A stretch of 64,000 nt of DNA from Diogma glabrata. Taxonomy: Eukaryota; Arthropoda; Insecta; Diptera; Cylindrotomidae. How positions within the stretch are numbered: the stretch's first letter is position 1; every line of letters starts with the position of its first letter. This document shows, piece by piece, positions 37,791 through 50,232 of the stretch. The position numbers were made by a program, and so were the translations under genes. The notes beneath the pieces were generated by a model. That model did no database searches. It saw only the letters and a list, made by a program, of their open reading frames with translations, and was not told the DNA's origin. Location of the stretch: the NCBI GenBank assembly GCA_963693315.1, contig OY856187.1:74903394-74967393 (forward strand), written 5' to 3'.

Positions 37791-38589
37791 TTGAAACCCA
37801 GTGGCGTCATTTCACTAAAATCTTGGGGGGGGCGAGAATTTAAATGACATAAAAAGATTTTTTTCGTAAAACATACATATATTTATATAAACATACATAA
37901 ACATACATACAAACACACACATATATTTAAAAGCATTTAAATGCATCGACTTAGAAATAAAAATAAAATGCTTTTGAGCTACATTGGTTACTCTGCTAGT
38001 CTGCTGGTGTTGTTTCATCGAAGAGAATGCCGCAAAGTTCTGCAAAATCCCTTCATTTGTTAAAAATAATGTCAAATTTAGTATCATCTCTGCATTGTTT
38101 AAGCATCAAAAAATTAGTTTTAATTAAAGCGCTTGGGCTAGAAATTATTATATCTTTGCTTTGTAACTGTTCAGAGAGTGAATTTGTAAACGACAGCAGA
38201 TCGTGCTGCATAGAAAATTAAGGATGGTTTTTCAATACGATGTTTTAGCTCCCGGGCATCCCGGGATTTAAAATTTATGAGTCACATAGTCCCAGGATCC
38301 ATAAAACACCACGGGATTGCAATCCCTACGTGACTCCTCTTATGTCGAATCGTTTTTTGTTTGTTTGTTTGTTTTCCTTTATTTGTCTCAGAGAGAAAGA
38401 GTTATGTCTACCCTAAACTGACCAGAGCCAAATCGTTAAAATGTGGGACAAAATGCAAACATTCTTCCAAATACTAACTAATTAGAATTTCTATTGCGAG
38501 AAAATGGAACGGTGAAAACGTGCTAACTAGATTGTGCATAAATTTACTATTCAATGCTCTCCTTTACTATTTGTTTACTATTTAATTCT

Positions 38590-38975
38590 TCAAAAAATTC
38601 TTTTATTTTAATTGGACATTCAACCGTTAGGAAATGTGCTTGCAGTGGTTCGTACATTTTCTAAATTCTTTCTAGTGCTGGCATTACCGCCAGCCAGCGA
38701 GTTTCACTGTATCCAATAAGTTGGTTATGTTCGACATTACTTTTGCCGCAGAACTCCTTCAACGTCTTCAGTAAAGACAGTAAAATATCCAAATATTTTT
38801 AACCCTGCCATTTAAATCAGCAGCATTTCTTATTGCATTATTTAGAATATGGGCTGCGAATCCAATACCCTATACACTCTGGTTCAAATTCGAGTTTAGC
38901 TTGTTTTTAAATTTTCATCCGTTGACGTGACACCACTAAAATTGGTGTTCGTGTTATCAGCGCAAATTGCAACAA
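38590..38975 (-). pseudogene. hAT transposase remnant
   Basis: On the minus strand one reads CADNTNTNFSGV at about 38926-38965, then GIGFAAHILNNAIRNAADLN near 38800-38870, and, after stops, AHFLTVECPIKIKEFFEELN near 38580-38640. A CADNTNTNFGG block followed by AHILNNAI-HAAD is the second-Asp region of Zaphod/hAT-type transposases, which cut and join DNA through an RNase H-like fold. The frame is broken by several stops and the N-terminal half is missing beyond the 39052-42201 insertion, so it is inactive. The plus-strand open frame at 38027-38221 is antisense to the decayed 3' end. Confidence 0.8.
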
Positions 38976-39593
38976 AATAACAACAAAACTTGTTTAAGCT
39001 ACTGGAGCTGGCGGCTTATAGCAACGCTTTTTTATGTTTATCTGTATCTTAGACTGCTTCGTTTCAAAAAAAAATTTTTTTTTCTAAAGTCCTACTTCAA
39101 ATTTTTGTTAAGAATGATAAAAAAATAATTCACTGAAAATTTCAGCCCGTAATTCCAATTCTTAGAACTTGCGCAATCCGTTTAAAGTTTTTCCATACAA
39201 AATACATGGAGAATTCGTGATTTTATGTTTGATTATCTATAGTTCGGCAGCACTTAATGTTATGGCGATAGTTGTAGGTGGAATTTGTGGATGAGTTCAT
39301 GGGCTTCAAAAATGCTATTACTCACTTTTTTGTGACTTTCTTATTTTGACGAGTACGCCTTTTTTATTAACTTGATGTAATAAAATCCATGCAATTACTT
39401 AATAGCGTTCGTGCAATTACGAGCAACTTGTGATTTAAAAATTATACAAATGGGAAACAAAGGGAAACGTTAACATAACTCTACTTTTAAACCTAGCTGG
39501 TGAATGTTTATTAATTTGTTGCAATAAATTTGTGTTTGTGTTATTTTATTTAAGTTTTGTTTGTTATTATACCCAATTTAAGAAAAACCAACT

Positions 39594-41395
39594 ATGACTG
39601 ATAAAATTTGGAATAAAATATTCAACTATTTAGTTGGTTTTGAATTAAGTGAAATAAATATAAACAAACTACCAACCTATCGTGGTGTAATAAATTTATT
39701 CATGTACAAACATCGGTTCTTAAAATTTACAATTCGGCAAAGCTCAACCATAGTAATAAATGATGTAAATAAAGTTTGGGAAAAATTTTCAATACCAACA
39801 AATTCTTCACAGAATAGTATAAAAAAATTGAAAAAGTTGTAATATAAAAGGAGGGAACAGTTTTTATTAATTTGTTAATTGTTTTCTATTTTTTATCCAC
39901 GGGTGTGACAACCCCGCGTACTCCAGTCCCTGCTATTGGCATATGAGTTAACGTGAGATATCGCATACCACTGGCAATAGTAGTGAGATATCACTAGCCA
40001 AGGTGATATCTTAGGGGTGCTGGCGGATGAACTGTATTCAGTCAACGGTAGCACTCTCAATCTTAGCTAATGAATATTCCTTGATGCTGGAACGCTGTAG
40101 CTTGCTAGAAGAAACGAGCCTTCATATAACTATATATCTGAGCTTTAATCATTGAAAAATATACTGCGTCCCATAATCAAGGATTATGCCATTAGCTGGA
40201 CTATTGGCAAACCAATTTTAGTTTTGTTCCTGCAAATTTTTGGAACAAGTTTGCTTTTTATCTCTTATTTTATTTTTATTTTCCCTATCCTATCACGAAA
40301 TATTGGCCTATGTCATATTTTATATGTGATAGGATTTATGGTTTAGTTATCCATTACTTAACAAAAAAATATTAAAAGAAAACAAAAAAAAACAGATTTG
40401 CGTCCATTAACATCCTTAGAACGCATGTTGTTGTGGGACCTTGGTCTTAAAAGGTTTTTATGTGTTGTTGTGACACATATTGTAATGCCTACTACACATC
40501 ACGTTTTATTAAAAAAAAAAAAAAAAAAAATGAGGAATATAAAAATTTAAAAAAGTCCCGAAATCGAAACAAATTAATAAAACAAAATACAAAAGTTAGA
40601 AACTTCATAATTAAACTAGATCAATTATTTGACAGTTGTGTGGGAATAAAATATTTACTTGAAGATCGTCAATTGTTTTTAATGGAAAGTCTGCAAAATG
40701 TAGGAAGAGATGTGGGCAAACAATTCAAACCAAAAGATCTTCAGAAAAATTTTTTTAAAAAAAGCTCCTTGAGCACACAAGTTCAAGCTTTTCAGAAATT
40801 TACTCGCTGTTCTACGTCGCTGTTCTACGCTGTAGAACGTAGGTCTTATCTTGAAACTGCTTCAAATATTGAAAATGAATTCCCCATATCCAACACCAGA
40901 AAAACTAATATTATGACACCTAACCTTGTTTCTACATTAGATCGTACGCGTACTAGTCACCGAAATGCAATGTATATTATTGTTGCTGTGCTACGTAGTC
41001 TTGGATTAGACATCAACAGTTTTAATTTGAGCTATTCAACAATAAATAACGCTCGTATTAATTTTAGAAAAGAAATTGTCGAGGTTTTAAAAAATGAACT
41101 AAATATTGCTCCATATTTTATAATTCTTTCGGATGAAAAATTGCTACCTTCATTTTTAAAAACAAAAAAAGGGGAACGAATTCCGATAATTGTTTCAGGA
41201 ATACAAACCGACCAACTTCTAGGAGTTCCATTACTTGAAGAAGCAACAGCACTTAATCAAGCTGACGCTATTTTTAATGTCCTTACTGAGTGGAATCTTA
41301 AAGAAAGAATCAGAGGAATGTGTTTTGATACAACTAGCGTGAATGCTGGTAAATCATTTAATTTAAATTTCTTAATGTTGATTATTGAGGAGTAG
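39594..41395 (+). pseudogene. Transposase-like gene, interrupted and C-terminally truncated
   Basis: Two exon-like blocks, 39594-39841 and 40531-41395, are in the same frame once the retroposon between them is disregarded; together they would make about 370 codons. The first block has a helical N-terminal region (TYRGVINLFMYKHR, VNKVWEKFSIPT). The second has a basic segment, NIMTPNLVSTLDRTRTSHRN, LSDEKLLPSF (41126-41155), QLLGVPLL, and CFDTTSVNAG (41321-41350). The two Asp-containing blocks look like the first two strands of an RNase H-type catalytic core. From memory this matches a repeated, transposon-derived arthropod family that normally continues with a CRHH block, absent here. Only 15 codons follow CFDTTSVNAG, so the catalytic domain is incomplete. 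Confidence 0.75.
39842..40530 (+). mobile_element. Poly(A)-tailed retroposon inserted in the transposase frame
   Basis: The 689-bp segment ends in an uninterrupted A20 (40511-40530) and splits the transposase frame after the first two bases of a codon; bases 40531 onward continue that codon in frame. This fixes both borders. An 80-bp part near its 3' end (40400-40480) recurs at 7867-7950. The plus-strand open frame at 40152-40346 within it is hydrophobic, with no motif I recognise. It is probably a SINE-like or truncated LINE copy. No clear pol III boxes and no long target duplication are visible, apart from aatataaaa near both borders. Confidence 0.75.
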
Positions 41396-44032
41396 TATTC
41401 GTGGTTCAATTCTCAATATGAAATCCCTTTATTAGTTGTGTTGTATTTATTGTCACCGTACTTTTAAATTAATTTTTTCTACACTTTACACTTTTTTTAC
41501 ATTTTTTCGGTTAATGAATTAATATATTTTGTGAAATCAATAACCATTTTTTATTAACTGTTAATTATACTTTTTAGAATAAAAGATTATCTAAATAATT
41601 AAAATTTATAAATATTATATAAAAAGTATTATAAATTTTATATAAATTTTATAATCAATTTATAAAAAGAATTGCACTTGAATTGATTAAAAATGAATTA
41701 AAGGTATAAGTATAATAACTTACTAATAATGTCAAAAGTTGTAGTTCTTTCAACTGATGACCCAATAAAATAGGTTAATGTCCTAAATAAATATATTATC
41801 TATAAAATTGTTCCGTTCATGTTAGTTGTAGGTCCAACCAATTATGGAACTTTGGTTAAAAACTTTAGTTTAGGCGAACAAATTACTTTGAGAGACATCC
41901 ACGTCAAAATAAGAGAGTCACAAAAAAGTGAGTAATAGCATTTTTGAAGCCCGTGAACTCATCCCCAAATTCTACCTACGACTATCGCCATAGCTTTAAG
42001 TGCTGCCGAATCATAGATAATCAAACATAAAATCACGAATTCTCCATGTATTTTGTATGGAAAAACTTTAAACGCATTGCGCAAGTTCTAAGAATTGGAA
42101 TTACGGGCTGAAATTTTCAGTGAATCATTTTTTTATCATTCTTAACAAAATTTTGAAGTAGGACTTTAGAAAAAAAAAATTTTTTTTTAAACGAAGCAGT
42201 CTAAATTCTATATGTCTTTTAATATCATAATGTTCACTGTTAATTTGCAAATTCACTCCGACTAGTAATACACTAAACTTTTGCGTCGTTATATTTTGAT
42301 TTTTTTATAAAAGGATAGTCCAATTCAATATCGTATAAGAATTTACGTAAACGTTTTCTATCCGTCTTGATTTGCAGGAGAACTTTTTAAATATAATTTT
42401 AAAAATTAGTATAAATTTACCTTTTATAGTAGCATAAAACTTTTGTTACACAATTAAAGACTGCAAAACAATTGAAACAATTTATTTTAATTTTACGAAA
42501 TAATTAATATCTTTTCTGTATTCTGTAAGTATAAGAGGTATACAGTATACCTCTTGTTCTATCTTTTGCAAATCTATACCATTTATCAAGTTTTTATGCT
42601 GTTTACTATGTTTGTTCTTTATTGAGAAAAAGAATTAGAAACTAGAAAATAATAATATTACTTATGAGCTACCTAGTTAAAGTGTGTTTTAAACAGAGTT
42701 TGAAACGCTACCTATACCACTCCTTTACTTTGTTCTTTCAGAATGCGTAGCTTTAAAAAAATATAACACTCTCGCATATAGGAGTAAAAATATTAAAATA
42801 TCATTCTTGCTACTAAATTGAAATAAATATTTTCTTTCAAATACTAAAAACATTTATTTTTGCGTCAAATTTGATACTTTCGAACGTAAAATGCTTCGAA
42901 TGATTCGTTCAATTATTCATGTATTGCTAGAAAAATGAATATAAAGGATGACGTAGAGTGACTAATTTTCTTCTTTTGCAAATCGAATGAAAGAACAGGA
43001 AAATGTAATCTGCTCCAAAGGAGTAAAATCGAAAAGACAAAAATTTTACTCTTACGAGTAAGAACGATATTCAAATTATGAAGGTTTTAATTTTTGAATA
43101 TTATTTCAAAGGATTGAAATGAGTGCTCGAATAATGGAAAATTGTGAACTCTGGTTTAAAAATTTAAATTTTTATGAACTTATACGCAAAACTGAGTCTT
43201 TTAAGTAAAATATTTTGTATTTTGTTTTTCATATATACTTTCGATCTCTCGTATATACACCGGGGAGATGTTTCTATAAGCAAAGAAACCTTTTCGCTGA
43301 GGTAGATCTATTAGACATTAAAATATATGTAAATTATTGAAGTGAAATAACTTTGTTTAGTATTTCTAAGAAAATTATAGTTAAAACACTATTTTAGTAA
43401 AAAAAATATTGCACTGGTTTGTTCTCTCAATATGGTTAAATCAACATATACATAACATTATACAAACTGCAAAAAAAAACTGTGAAGCCATTGGTTTGAC
43501 TAAGATATTGCGCAAACTGTGTACGTAGGTAGATATAAGGTTTTTTGATTATTTCGATAATGCATACCTTGAAAATATTTACATAGCTTAAATATTTGTT
43601 CGTGTCGTTAGAAAATATTGCTTGTCTATTATAAAACATTCACTATTATAAAATCACTGGAAATAACCCAATAAATTTAAATTACTCCCGTAATTATTTT
43701 CATTCATTTTATAAAAATTAGCACAACTATCAAGAAAACTTTTGATATGTTATAGGATTTTACATTTTAGAATTGTTTTTTATTTATTGTTTTTAAAAAA
43801 GTCTTGTAAAGTTTGTACAATATGATATAGATAAAAAACAAGGCGAAACAGTCAGGGTTCTCCAAATAAGTGGGGTATAATTAGGTTGTGTTCTCCTGCA
43901 TGTACTTACTTTTAAGTTTATCAAAATTACCAATAACAATTGAAATTTGAATGTTAAATACTGCACTATAAACTCTCGAGGAACCCTATACTAATTAAAT
44001 ATTTTGTTTCCTCTGGCTCAGACACGAATATC

Positions 44033-44155
44033 TTATAAACAAAACACAATCGTTCTTCTAAAAGCGGTGATGCCGCGCACCTTATAGTACGATAGAATTT
44101 TGTCAAAATACGCACCCACGGTGTTTTTGGAAGAACGATCGTGTTTTGTTTATAA
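44033..44155. mobile_element. 123-bp palindromic miniature element
   Basis: TTATAAACAAAACACAATCG then TTCTTC at the left is mirrored by GAAGAACGATCGTGTTTTGT then TTATAA at the right, with about 70 bp between. The ends match over 26 bp with one difference. It lies inside the hAT element near its right terminus; no coding. Confidence 0.8.
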
Positions 44156-44533
44156 AACTGAATTCATCAGAAGATTAGAAGCAATACGATCACCTTTCGT
44201 ATCGGTGGCGCTCTGGTCCTTGATACAAAGAACGATAACGGTTTGAATATTGCGGTGAACTGTACTTTAGTCGGGCCAAAATAATATGTAACGTAATAAT
44301 TATACTATCAGATATATTTCAATTAATAGTATGCGGTAAAATTGGTATATTAGCTAAGTAAATCTTTTAAAAATTAGACGAATTTACAAAATAACAGTGC
44401 ATTGAAATTTTTATAGTGTATAATTCTATCACGATTGGATGGTTTTATTGAATCGACGTAATGATAGTATCAGATCCTTGGGGGGGGCCAATGCCCCCCC
44501 CAGCCCTACCCAATTGACGCCCCTGTTGAAACC

Positions 44534-45164
44534 GTCAACTAGGTAGGGTTGGTTGTTTTGACTTTATTTTTGAGTTTAAATTTTATTTCAGAATTTCATT
44601 ATAATGACAAAAATAAACGATATATTTTCCTTTAATTGACTTCCAATCATTGTCATTTATCTTTGAGAAATAAAACGAATCAACCTTTTTGATTTAAGTT
44701 AAATTTAAATGTTATGTTATTTTTATATCCGAAAAGGATAAATTGGATAATCGAAATCAATATGTTTTGAATTTTTTTCCTCCAGTAGATAATGATATCC
44801 TGAGATTTAAATAAATTTATATTTCAGAATTGTGATCCAAGACAATTTTGTTTTGTATAAATATCCGTCGTTTTTTTTCATTATGGATCATTTCGTCTTA
44901 ATTTTAACTTTAAATGATTTGGTTTAGGATGTTTCTGACTTTGAAATTGGTATTCAGGCATTATATTACTATATATTTTTATCGTTTGGGTGATCATTTA
45001 TGAATCCTTCCTTTCTTCCTAGATCGTAATTATGTATCCTGTATATCCAGGAATATCGTTTAAAAATGCTGATAAAATAAAAAATTTAAACTCGACCATT
45101 ACCGATTTCCTTTGAACTTCTGTAATTGTAAGTATAATAAAAACAACAAGACGTGTTTTAAGGT
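44534..45164. other. AT-rich non-coding stretch
   Basis: Nothing recognisable between the hAT element and the next repeat. Confidence 0.5.
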
Positions 45165-45310
45165 TTCAGTTTTTTATGCAGAACACAATTCGTAAGACTT
45201 CGATGTGTTTTTGTCTTAAAATCGATTATCTTATAAACTATAAATCCTATGAACCTGAAATTTAAGGTGTACTACGTCTACCTATCCAAATTAAAACCTA
45301 TATAAATAAG
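45165..45310 (+). repeat. Dispersed repeat family C, fragment
   Basis: Contains AAAATCGATTATCTTATAAA, CTATAAATCCTATGAACCTG and AAATTTAAGGTG...CTACCTATCC. The same order of words occurs on the minus strand at about 46925-47015, so this is a detached copy of the element described there. Confidence 0.65.
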
Positions 45311-45769
45311 TTATAAAGGAATTCCCATGACGTAATTTCTTTTTATAAAAACAAAACAATAATAATTAAGTAAACAATATTTCATATGTTTACAATTATA
45401 AGTAAGCGAAGTTTTATGAATTTTATGAACTATATTATATTATTCAAAGTGTGTCATCACATATTATGTTTCAAAACATTGGAATAAATTTTAAATAAGT
45501 TTAAATAAAAAAGAAGGCAAATAATTATGATGATTCGCATTTTAGTACGGGGAAAATATTAAGCAATTAAACTGAAATATATTATATGTACATTTTGTTA
45601 GAATTGCATTTTTTTTACATAATTAATTTAAAATAAAATATATTGATTGATTTAAGTGGGGATTATGTAAATGAAAATTTAAATCCAAAAATTGTATAAA
45701 AGAAAGGTTTCGAACAATAAAAAACCAGAATCAGTTTGAATTTAAATAGTCTTTTTACTTTCTCTGATC

Positions 45770-46128
45770 CTCCCGACGACCTCAGTTGACGCACGTCAAA
45801 CGCGGGTCTAACGGCTATTTCCTTGGTGCAAAGTTGTTTCGGCAAAGTTTATCATTGAAAAGCCGGACTGTTCTGGACTTACGGACGTATAGGCGGGCAG
45901 TATTACAATATCTCTTGTGGTATATTTTACCACCAATAAAAGTTAAAGTCAAAATAATAAAATACGCAGTCAGATCGGAATAGTGTATAAATGTCGTTCA
46001 CTCACGATATCGAGAACGATCTTATGGTATACGCTCAGCACAAAGGTGAAGATGACGGATACAAAAAAAGTAAAGTTGTTTCCGTTTGTGTTACGGGGCT
46101 GCTTACATCGCAGCCCTTAAGAAAATAG
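45770..46128 (+). other. Less AT-rich patch with a 45-codon open frame
   Basis: From about 45770 to 46110 the base composition is clearly richer in G/C than the flanks. An ATG-initiated frame at 45991-46128 (start MSFTHDIENDLMVYAQHKGE) runs 45 codons with acidic and basic clusters. I do not recognise a family. A TATA-like or splice context that would define a gene is not evident, and the 3' end runs into the TE-like sequence at 46.14 kb. It may be a fragment of a decayed element or of a host exon. Confidence 0.25.
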
Positions 46129-46138
46129 TTTTTTTTTT

Positions 46139-47075
46139 TACCGAGGGTATCATATCAAGTAGGGTATAATATGAAAGGGCTTGAATTCAGTATACCTTAA
46201 AATCGTATTTTAGAATTTTTCACTACACAGTTTTTTTAATAAAATTGACTAATAAAGTTTTTTTCATGTTTTCTTTTCCCACTTAGTTCTGAACCTATTT
46301 AATAAAAAAACTTCAAAAGTCTTTGAAAATGACAGGAAAAGTGGTAACTTTTGAATGAAAAAATAAATAAAAAAAATTTTAAAAACACACTTTTTGAAAA
46401 ACGAACTAAAAAGTAGAAAATAAATTTTGCATTAACACCAGCGTTATGTCTTTTATAATTATATTTCCTTTGAAATTGTTAGAAGAAAAAATATTTAAAT
46501 GGTATTTAACACATCTTAGCATAGATGCAAATATTAAATTTTTGACTAATTTAAAATGCTAATTTTCGATTGACAAACAGTTTTCCGTTCCCATTTGTTA
46601 CATAAAATAAAAGTGGGTGACGCATACATTAATATAGAAAAGGAACAAATGTATTCTATGTTAATCTCTAACAAGAGAGACTACCAACGTTTATTCCCTT
46701 TCCTTTCTGAATGCGCGGTAAGAAATCACGAAGAAAACGTCATTATTCAAAATAATACAAAAAATGGTGAGGTGTAAAATTACAAAATAAATTTTTAAGA
46801 AATACTGAAGTGAAGCTCTTTCATATGATACCCTACTTGAATATATAAAAAATGCATTTTCTCAAAGGTCTCACACCGTAACCCTGTAAACCAAACAAAA
46901 ACAACTTTAGCTTTATTTGTATCTGTTATCTTATGTGGATAGGTTAGTTTTATACGCACCTCAAATTTCAGGTCCATAGTATTTATAGGTTACGAGATAA
47001 TCGATATGATGTGAAAAACGCGTTTTATTCACACCAATAGGGTTCGTTATAAAAAACGGAACCCTAAAAATATAT
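46139..47075 (-). mobile_element. Dispersed repeat family C, element with inverted internal blocks
   Basis: CAAGTAGGGTATAATATGAA (46158-46177) is mirrored by the complement of 46810-46835, and the right end has the hairpin AGGGTTCG...CGGAACCCT at 47039-47066, like the ends of several insect non-autonomous elements. The portion at 46925-47015, minus strand, repeats the fragment at 45165-45310. No transposase frame is present; the open frames at 46595-46777 and 46795-46977 are unsupported. Confidence 0.55.
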
Positions 47076-47079
47076 TTGT

Positions 47080-50000
47080 ATTGCATTGAAAAAAAAATAA
47101 AATAAAATAACAATTGAGTATAAACTGAAACAAACATAAGATCTGTTAATTGATTTGGAAGGAAAGATATTAATTACAGTGGATTGTCATTAACAGCCAG
47201 ATGTTATTTATGAAACGAATCTTAAATTGCTTGATATTACAGAATAAATGTACGATTAATGTGAAGACTGTCGGTTTTTTAGATTTTAAAAGAAAATGTC
47301 TACTGGACAAATTTTTGTTGTTCGTTACACAACTTATCAGCATACAACTTATTTCCGTCCATACATGACGACGTGGATTACGTTTAAAACTGAGTGCCAG
47401 CAATATGCAAATTCAGCTATGTATATATATATGTAATTTTTGGAGCAGATACTAAACGGGATAGTTATCGTTGACTGATAGGGTTTTAAGCTAAAACTTT
47501 AAATCGTGAAAATCAATTAGCTCACACCTCTCTGAGTTCATGTTTCGATCGAATTCTTGTTTGACCATTCTTATTTGATTAAAATGTTCTAAAGGCTGAT
47601 TTGTTGTAAAACTGATTTGTCAAAAAAACCCTTCTAAAACATGAAGGAGGATTATGGATTATACTTACTCGCCATAAGTACAAACTAGGTTACCTAAAAA
47701 TCCTTTAAGCTTTCTCAAAACTGTGGTTTGTCTTATTCACCTATTTGTTCGCTACACATATACTTATTGAAATATGATTGGAGAGCTTGGCCCTTCATCA
47801 GGTAATAATATAAAGCTGTGTTTTGGTTTTTTTAGGCCCTTATTTACTTAAATAAAAGTAACCTCTCCGTGCTGAATTTATTTATTATGTTGCATTTCTT
47901 TATGTAAAACTTGTTCGCTTTGAGACTGATAACGTTCTCTCTTTCACCTGTTTCCATATTATAAGTGTTTCAACTGATTTATTTTTTTGTGTTATGTCTG
48001 CTATAGATTTGCTTCTTGTTTTTGCTGAAAATCTCTGAATTTATTCCCATAGATCTTACTAAAACAGTGGCTTAGGTGACCAAATTTTACCAGTTTTAGA
48101 CTACAAATAGCGTTATTTTCTGTTACATAGATCTCCCACGTTGGGAAATCTTTTTTTGTGTTTTGGCCATTGGCGTTCTGAATGTTGTGGATTTTATAAA
48201 ATACTGTCAGGTGAGTTACCTGCTGACCCGGTGGTTGGAAGCAAACATACTACGAAGGATCAGAAGTGTGAATTAAACACTTTAGAAATTTATGTGTCGA
48301 GCTATTTGAACCCGCTTCTAATACGAAAAAAAAGGTTCAGGTGCATGAAAGACACCCGTTAAAGGATTCTTAATCGATTATTAAGCACTCAATTCCATAG
48401 CCACATGAAAGAATTAAACTTATACATATATTTCTATGTTTCGGGAGTTTTACGTTTAACGTTTTGCTTCTGATAATTTTTATGCAACAGCCCATGTTTT
48501 TTTTTCGAATTAACCTCAAGCATATTTTGAGCTATATGTACGAAGATAAACTGTATTCACAGCATAAATTTTATGAATTTTAATTTAATTGAAACAAAAA
48601 AAAACACAAAACCATTTAGTGCTATATCCTTAAAAAAAATAAAAGCAACCTGTACACCACAAATATTTAGTTACCTTATCGAAATATATTTCCCATAAAC
48701 ATAAAATTAATTCAAATTACATAAAATAAACATGAAAACATGTAAAAAAAATTAAATTTGAACGATAACCGAAACGATACTAAAACAAAATTATTCTTTG
48801 AAATCCATAAAAATATGATTGTCAAATTGGAAACACTTAAACTCAACTGGTAGTGTAATTTGTATGTAAATAAAAATACCTCATTTCGTTTCGTGACAAA
48901 AAAACATTCAATTAAAAACACTTTATACTACTCTCTGTGACATAAAATAACATCAACATAAAAATTTATGTTTATTATCCTGTTGAATAAAACATAATAG
49001 GACACAATTTTATAGCAATAATGTGATTATCCTGATCCTGTTCCTTTGTCGTATTTTTTTGTTATTTTGATTAAAAGTGTTTCTAAAAAATAACAAAGCA
49101 GAATGTTTCCAATATTTGTCTTAGGATAGTATCTTTAAAATTTATTATTAAAATTTATTAAATTTATATATTCATAATAATAATCTAAGTGTTCCAATCA
49201 GCAAGATTCAAATTTTTGTTCTTAAAGCTTTATGCTTTGACCACTGGCAAGTCCTAAGCAAATATTATAAGAGAAGCGCACTAAACGGAACAAAGTGGCT
49301 CAAGCGAACAAAGTAGTACATTCAATTTCATAAATTTCGCACCCAAAGTTAAAAAGTAATAATTCTAATCTGTTACTATGATGGAGATGTTTTATTTCAA
49401 ACAAATTTAATTCCCATTAATTTTGCATTATTATAATGCAAGAAGGTAACTTACCTTTAATCCATACCTTGTCGGTATATAGCAAGCAATACTTTAATAC
49501 TTTCTTTTGCATGAAACAGCGCGATCAATACAACTTATCGTCTTTTTATTCATATCTTTCTCAACCCTATTTGCTATAATTTTTTTTTATCGATTGATAT
49601 CTCATGTTGATATGTTATTGATTCATAATTTTTTTATATATATGTATATATGTACACTTGTTATTTGTTGTTTTTGTAAAACAATTGGTGTTGTTGTACG
49701 ATATAGGTAACAGTTACAAGTGTCAATAACTTGATTTTCTGCTGAGTGTTATTAAATTATTTACCAAAAGTTCTTGAGAAAAATGTAGAATAATTAATTT
49801 TAAGGTTAATTGAATAATGAAGGTATAACAGAGAGATTGAAAATGTTTATGTGAAAATTAAATTAAACAATTTTTTTTTAAATTAATTGCATATGTTATA
49901 TCGGAATAAGAATCATATATGGGTGAAAAAGAAAAAAATTATAATCCATGTTAATAGTTCAAAATCTTATTAATGCAAATGTAATAATTTACTTAAATAA

Positions 50001-50232
50001 GAATAAAATGAAAAAAAAACTGGAAATTGGCGATTTTGGTTTAGAATAGTAATCATGTGTGTTGGAAAATAAAAACATAACGTTACCATGTTGGCAACTG
50101 GCGGTAAAATACTTGTGTGTGTTAATTTAGTTAAATAGGTTGTTTTATACAAATCGGTCAATTTATAGTGGAATCAGATTAATATGATCGACTAAATTTC
50201 TGAAAACAAATTAGACATTCTACATGTCATAC
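47080..50232. other. AT-rich non-coding stretch
   Basis: No gene, RNA or repeat is supported. Open frames at 47170-47403 (-), 48141-48362 (+), 48712-48921 (-) and 49507-49710 (+) are short, lack motifs and have low-complexity composition. Confidence 0.5.

Larger units (their letters stand above)
39052..42201 (+). mobile_element. 3.15-kb DNA transposon with ~300-bp TIRs
   Basis: The left TIR (39052-about 39354) begins GACTGCTTCGTTT, and its reverse complement occupies about 41904-42201 with high identity. Shared interior words include TCCTACTTCAAA, CACTGAAAATTTCAGCCCG, CAATTCTTAGAACTTGCGCA, CATACAAAATACATGGAG and CTATTACTCACTTTTTTGTG. The ends are flanked by TA on both sides, consistent with a TA target duplication. 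It carries one plus-strand transposase-like gene and lies inside the hAT element. The close match of the two TIRs suggests recent activity relative to its host element. I cannot assign it to a named superfamily with confidence. Confidence 0.9.
37799..44525 (-). mobile_element. hAT element (Zaphod-like), 8-bp duplication ttgaaacc
   Basis: The left end reads CAGTGGCGTCA and the right end complement CAGGGGCGTCAA, each followed by a G8 run (CTTGGGGGGGGC). The octamer ttgaaacc flanks both ends exactly (37791-37798 and 44526-44533). Termini of this kind plus an 8-bp duplication identify a hAT transposon. Minus-strand transposase remains lie at 38590-38975. The element is interrupted by a 3.15-kb TIR transposon (39052-42201), and near its right end it carries a 123-bp palindromic miniature element. 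The region 42202-44030, which should hold the upstream part of the transposase, has no readable frame. Confidence 0.9.

Noticed and set aside
38027..38221. 64-codon plus-strand open frame
   Set aside because: Antisense to the decayed 3' end of the hAT transposase; no features of its own.
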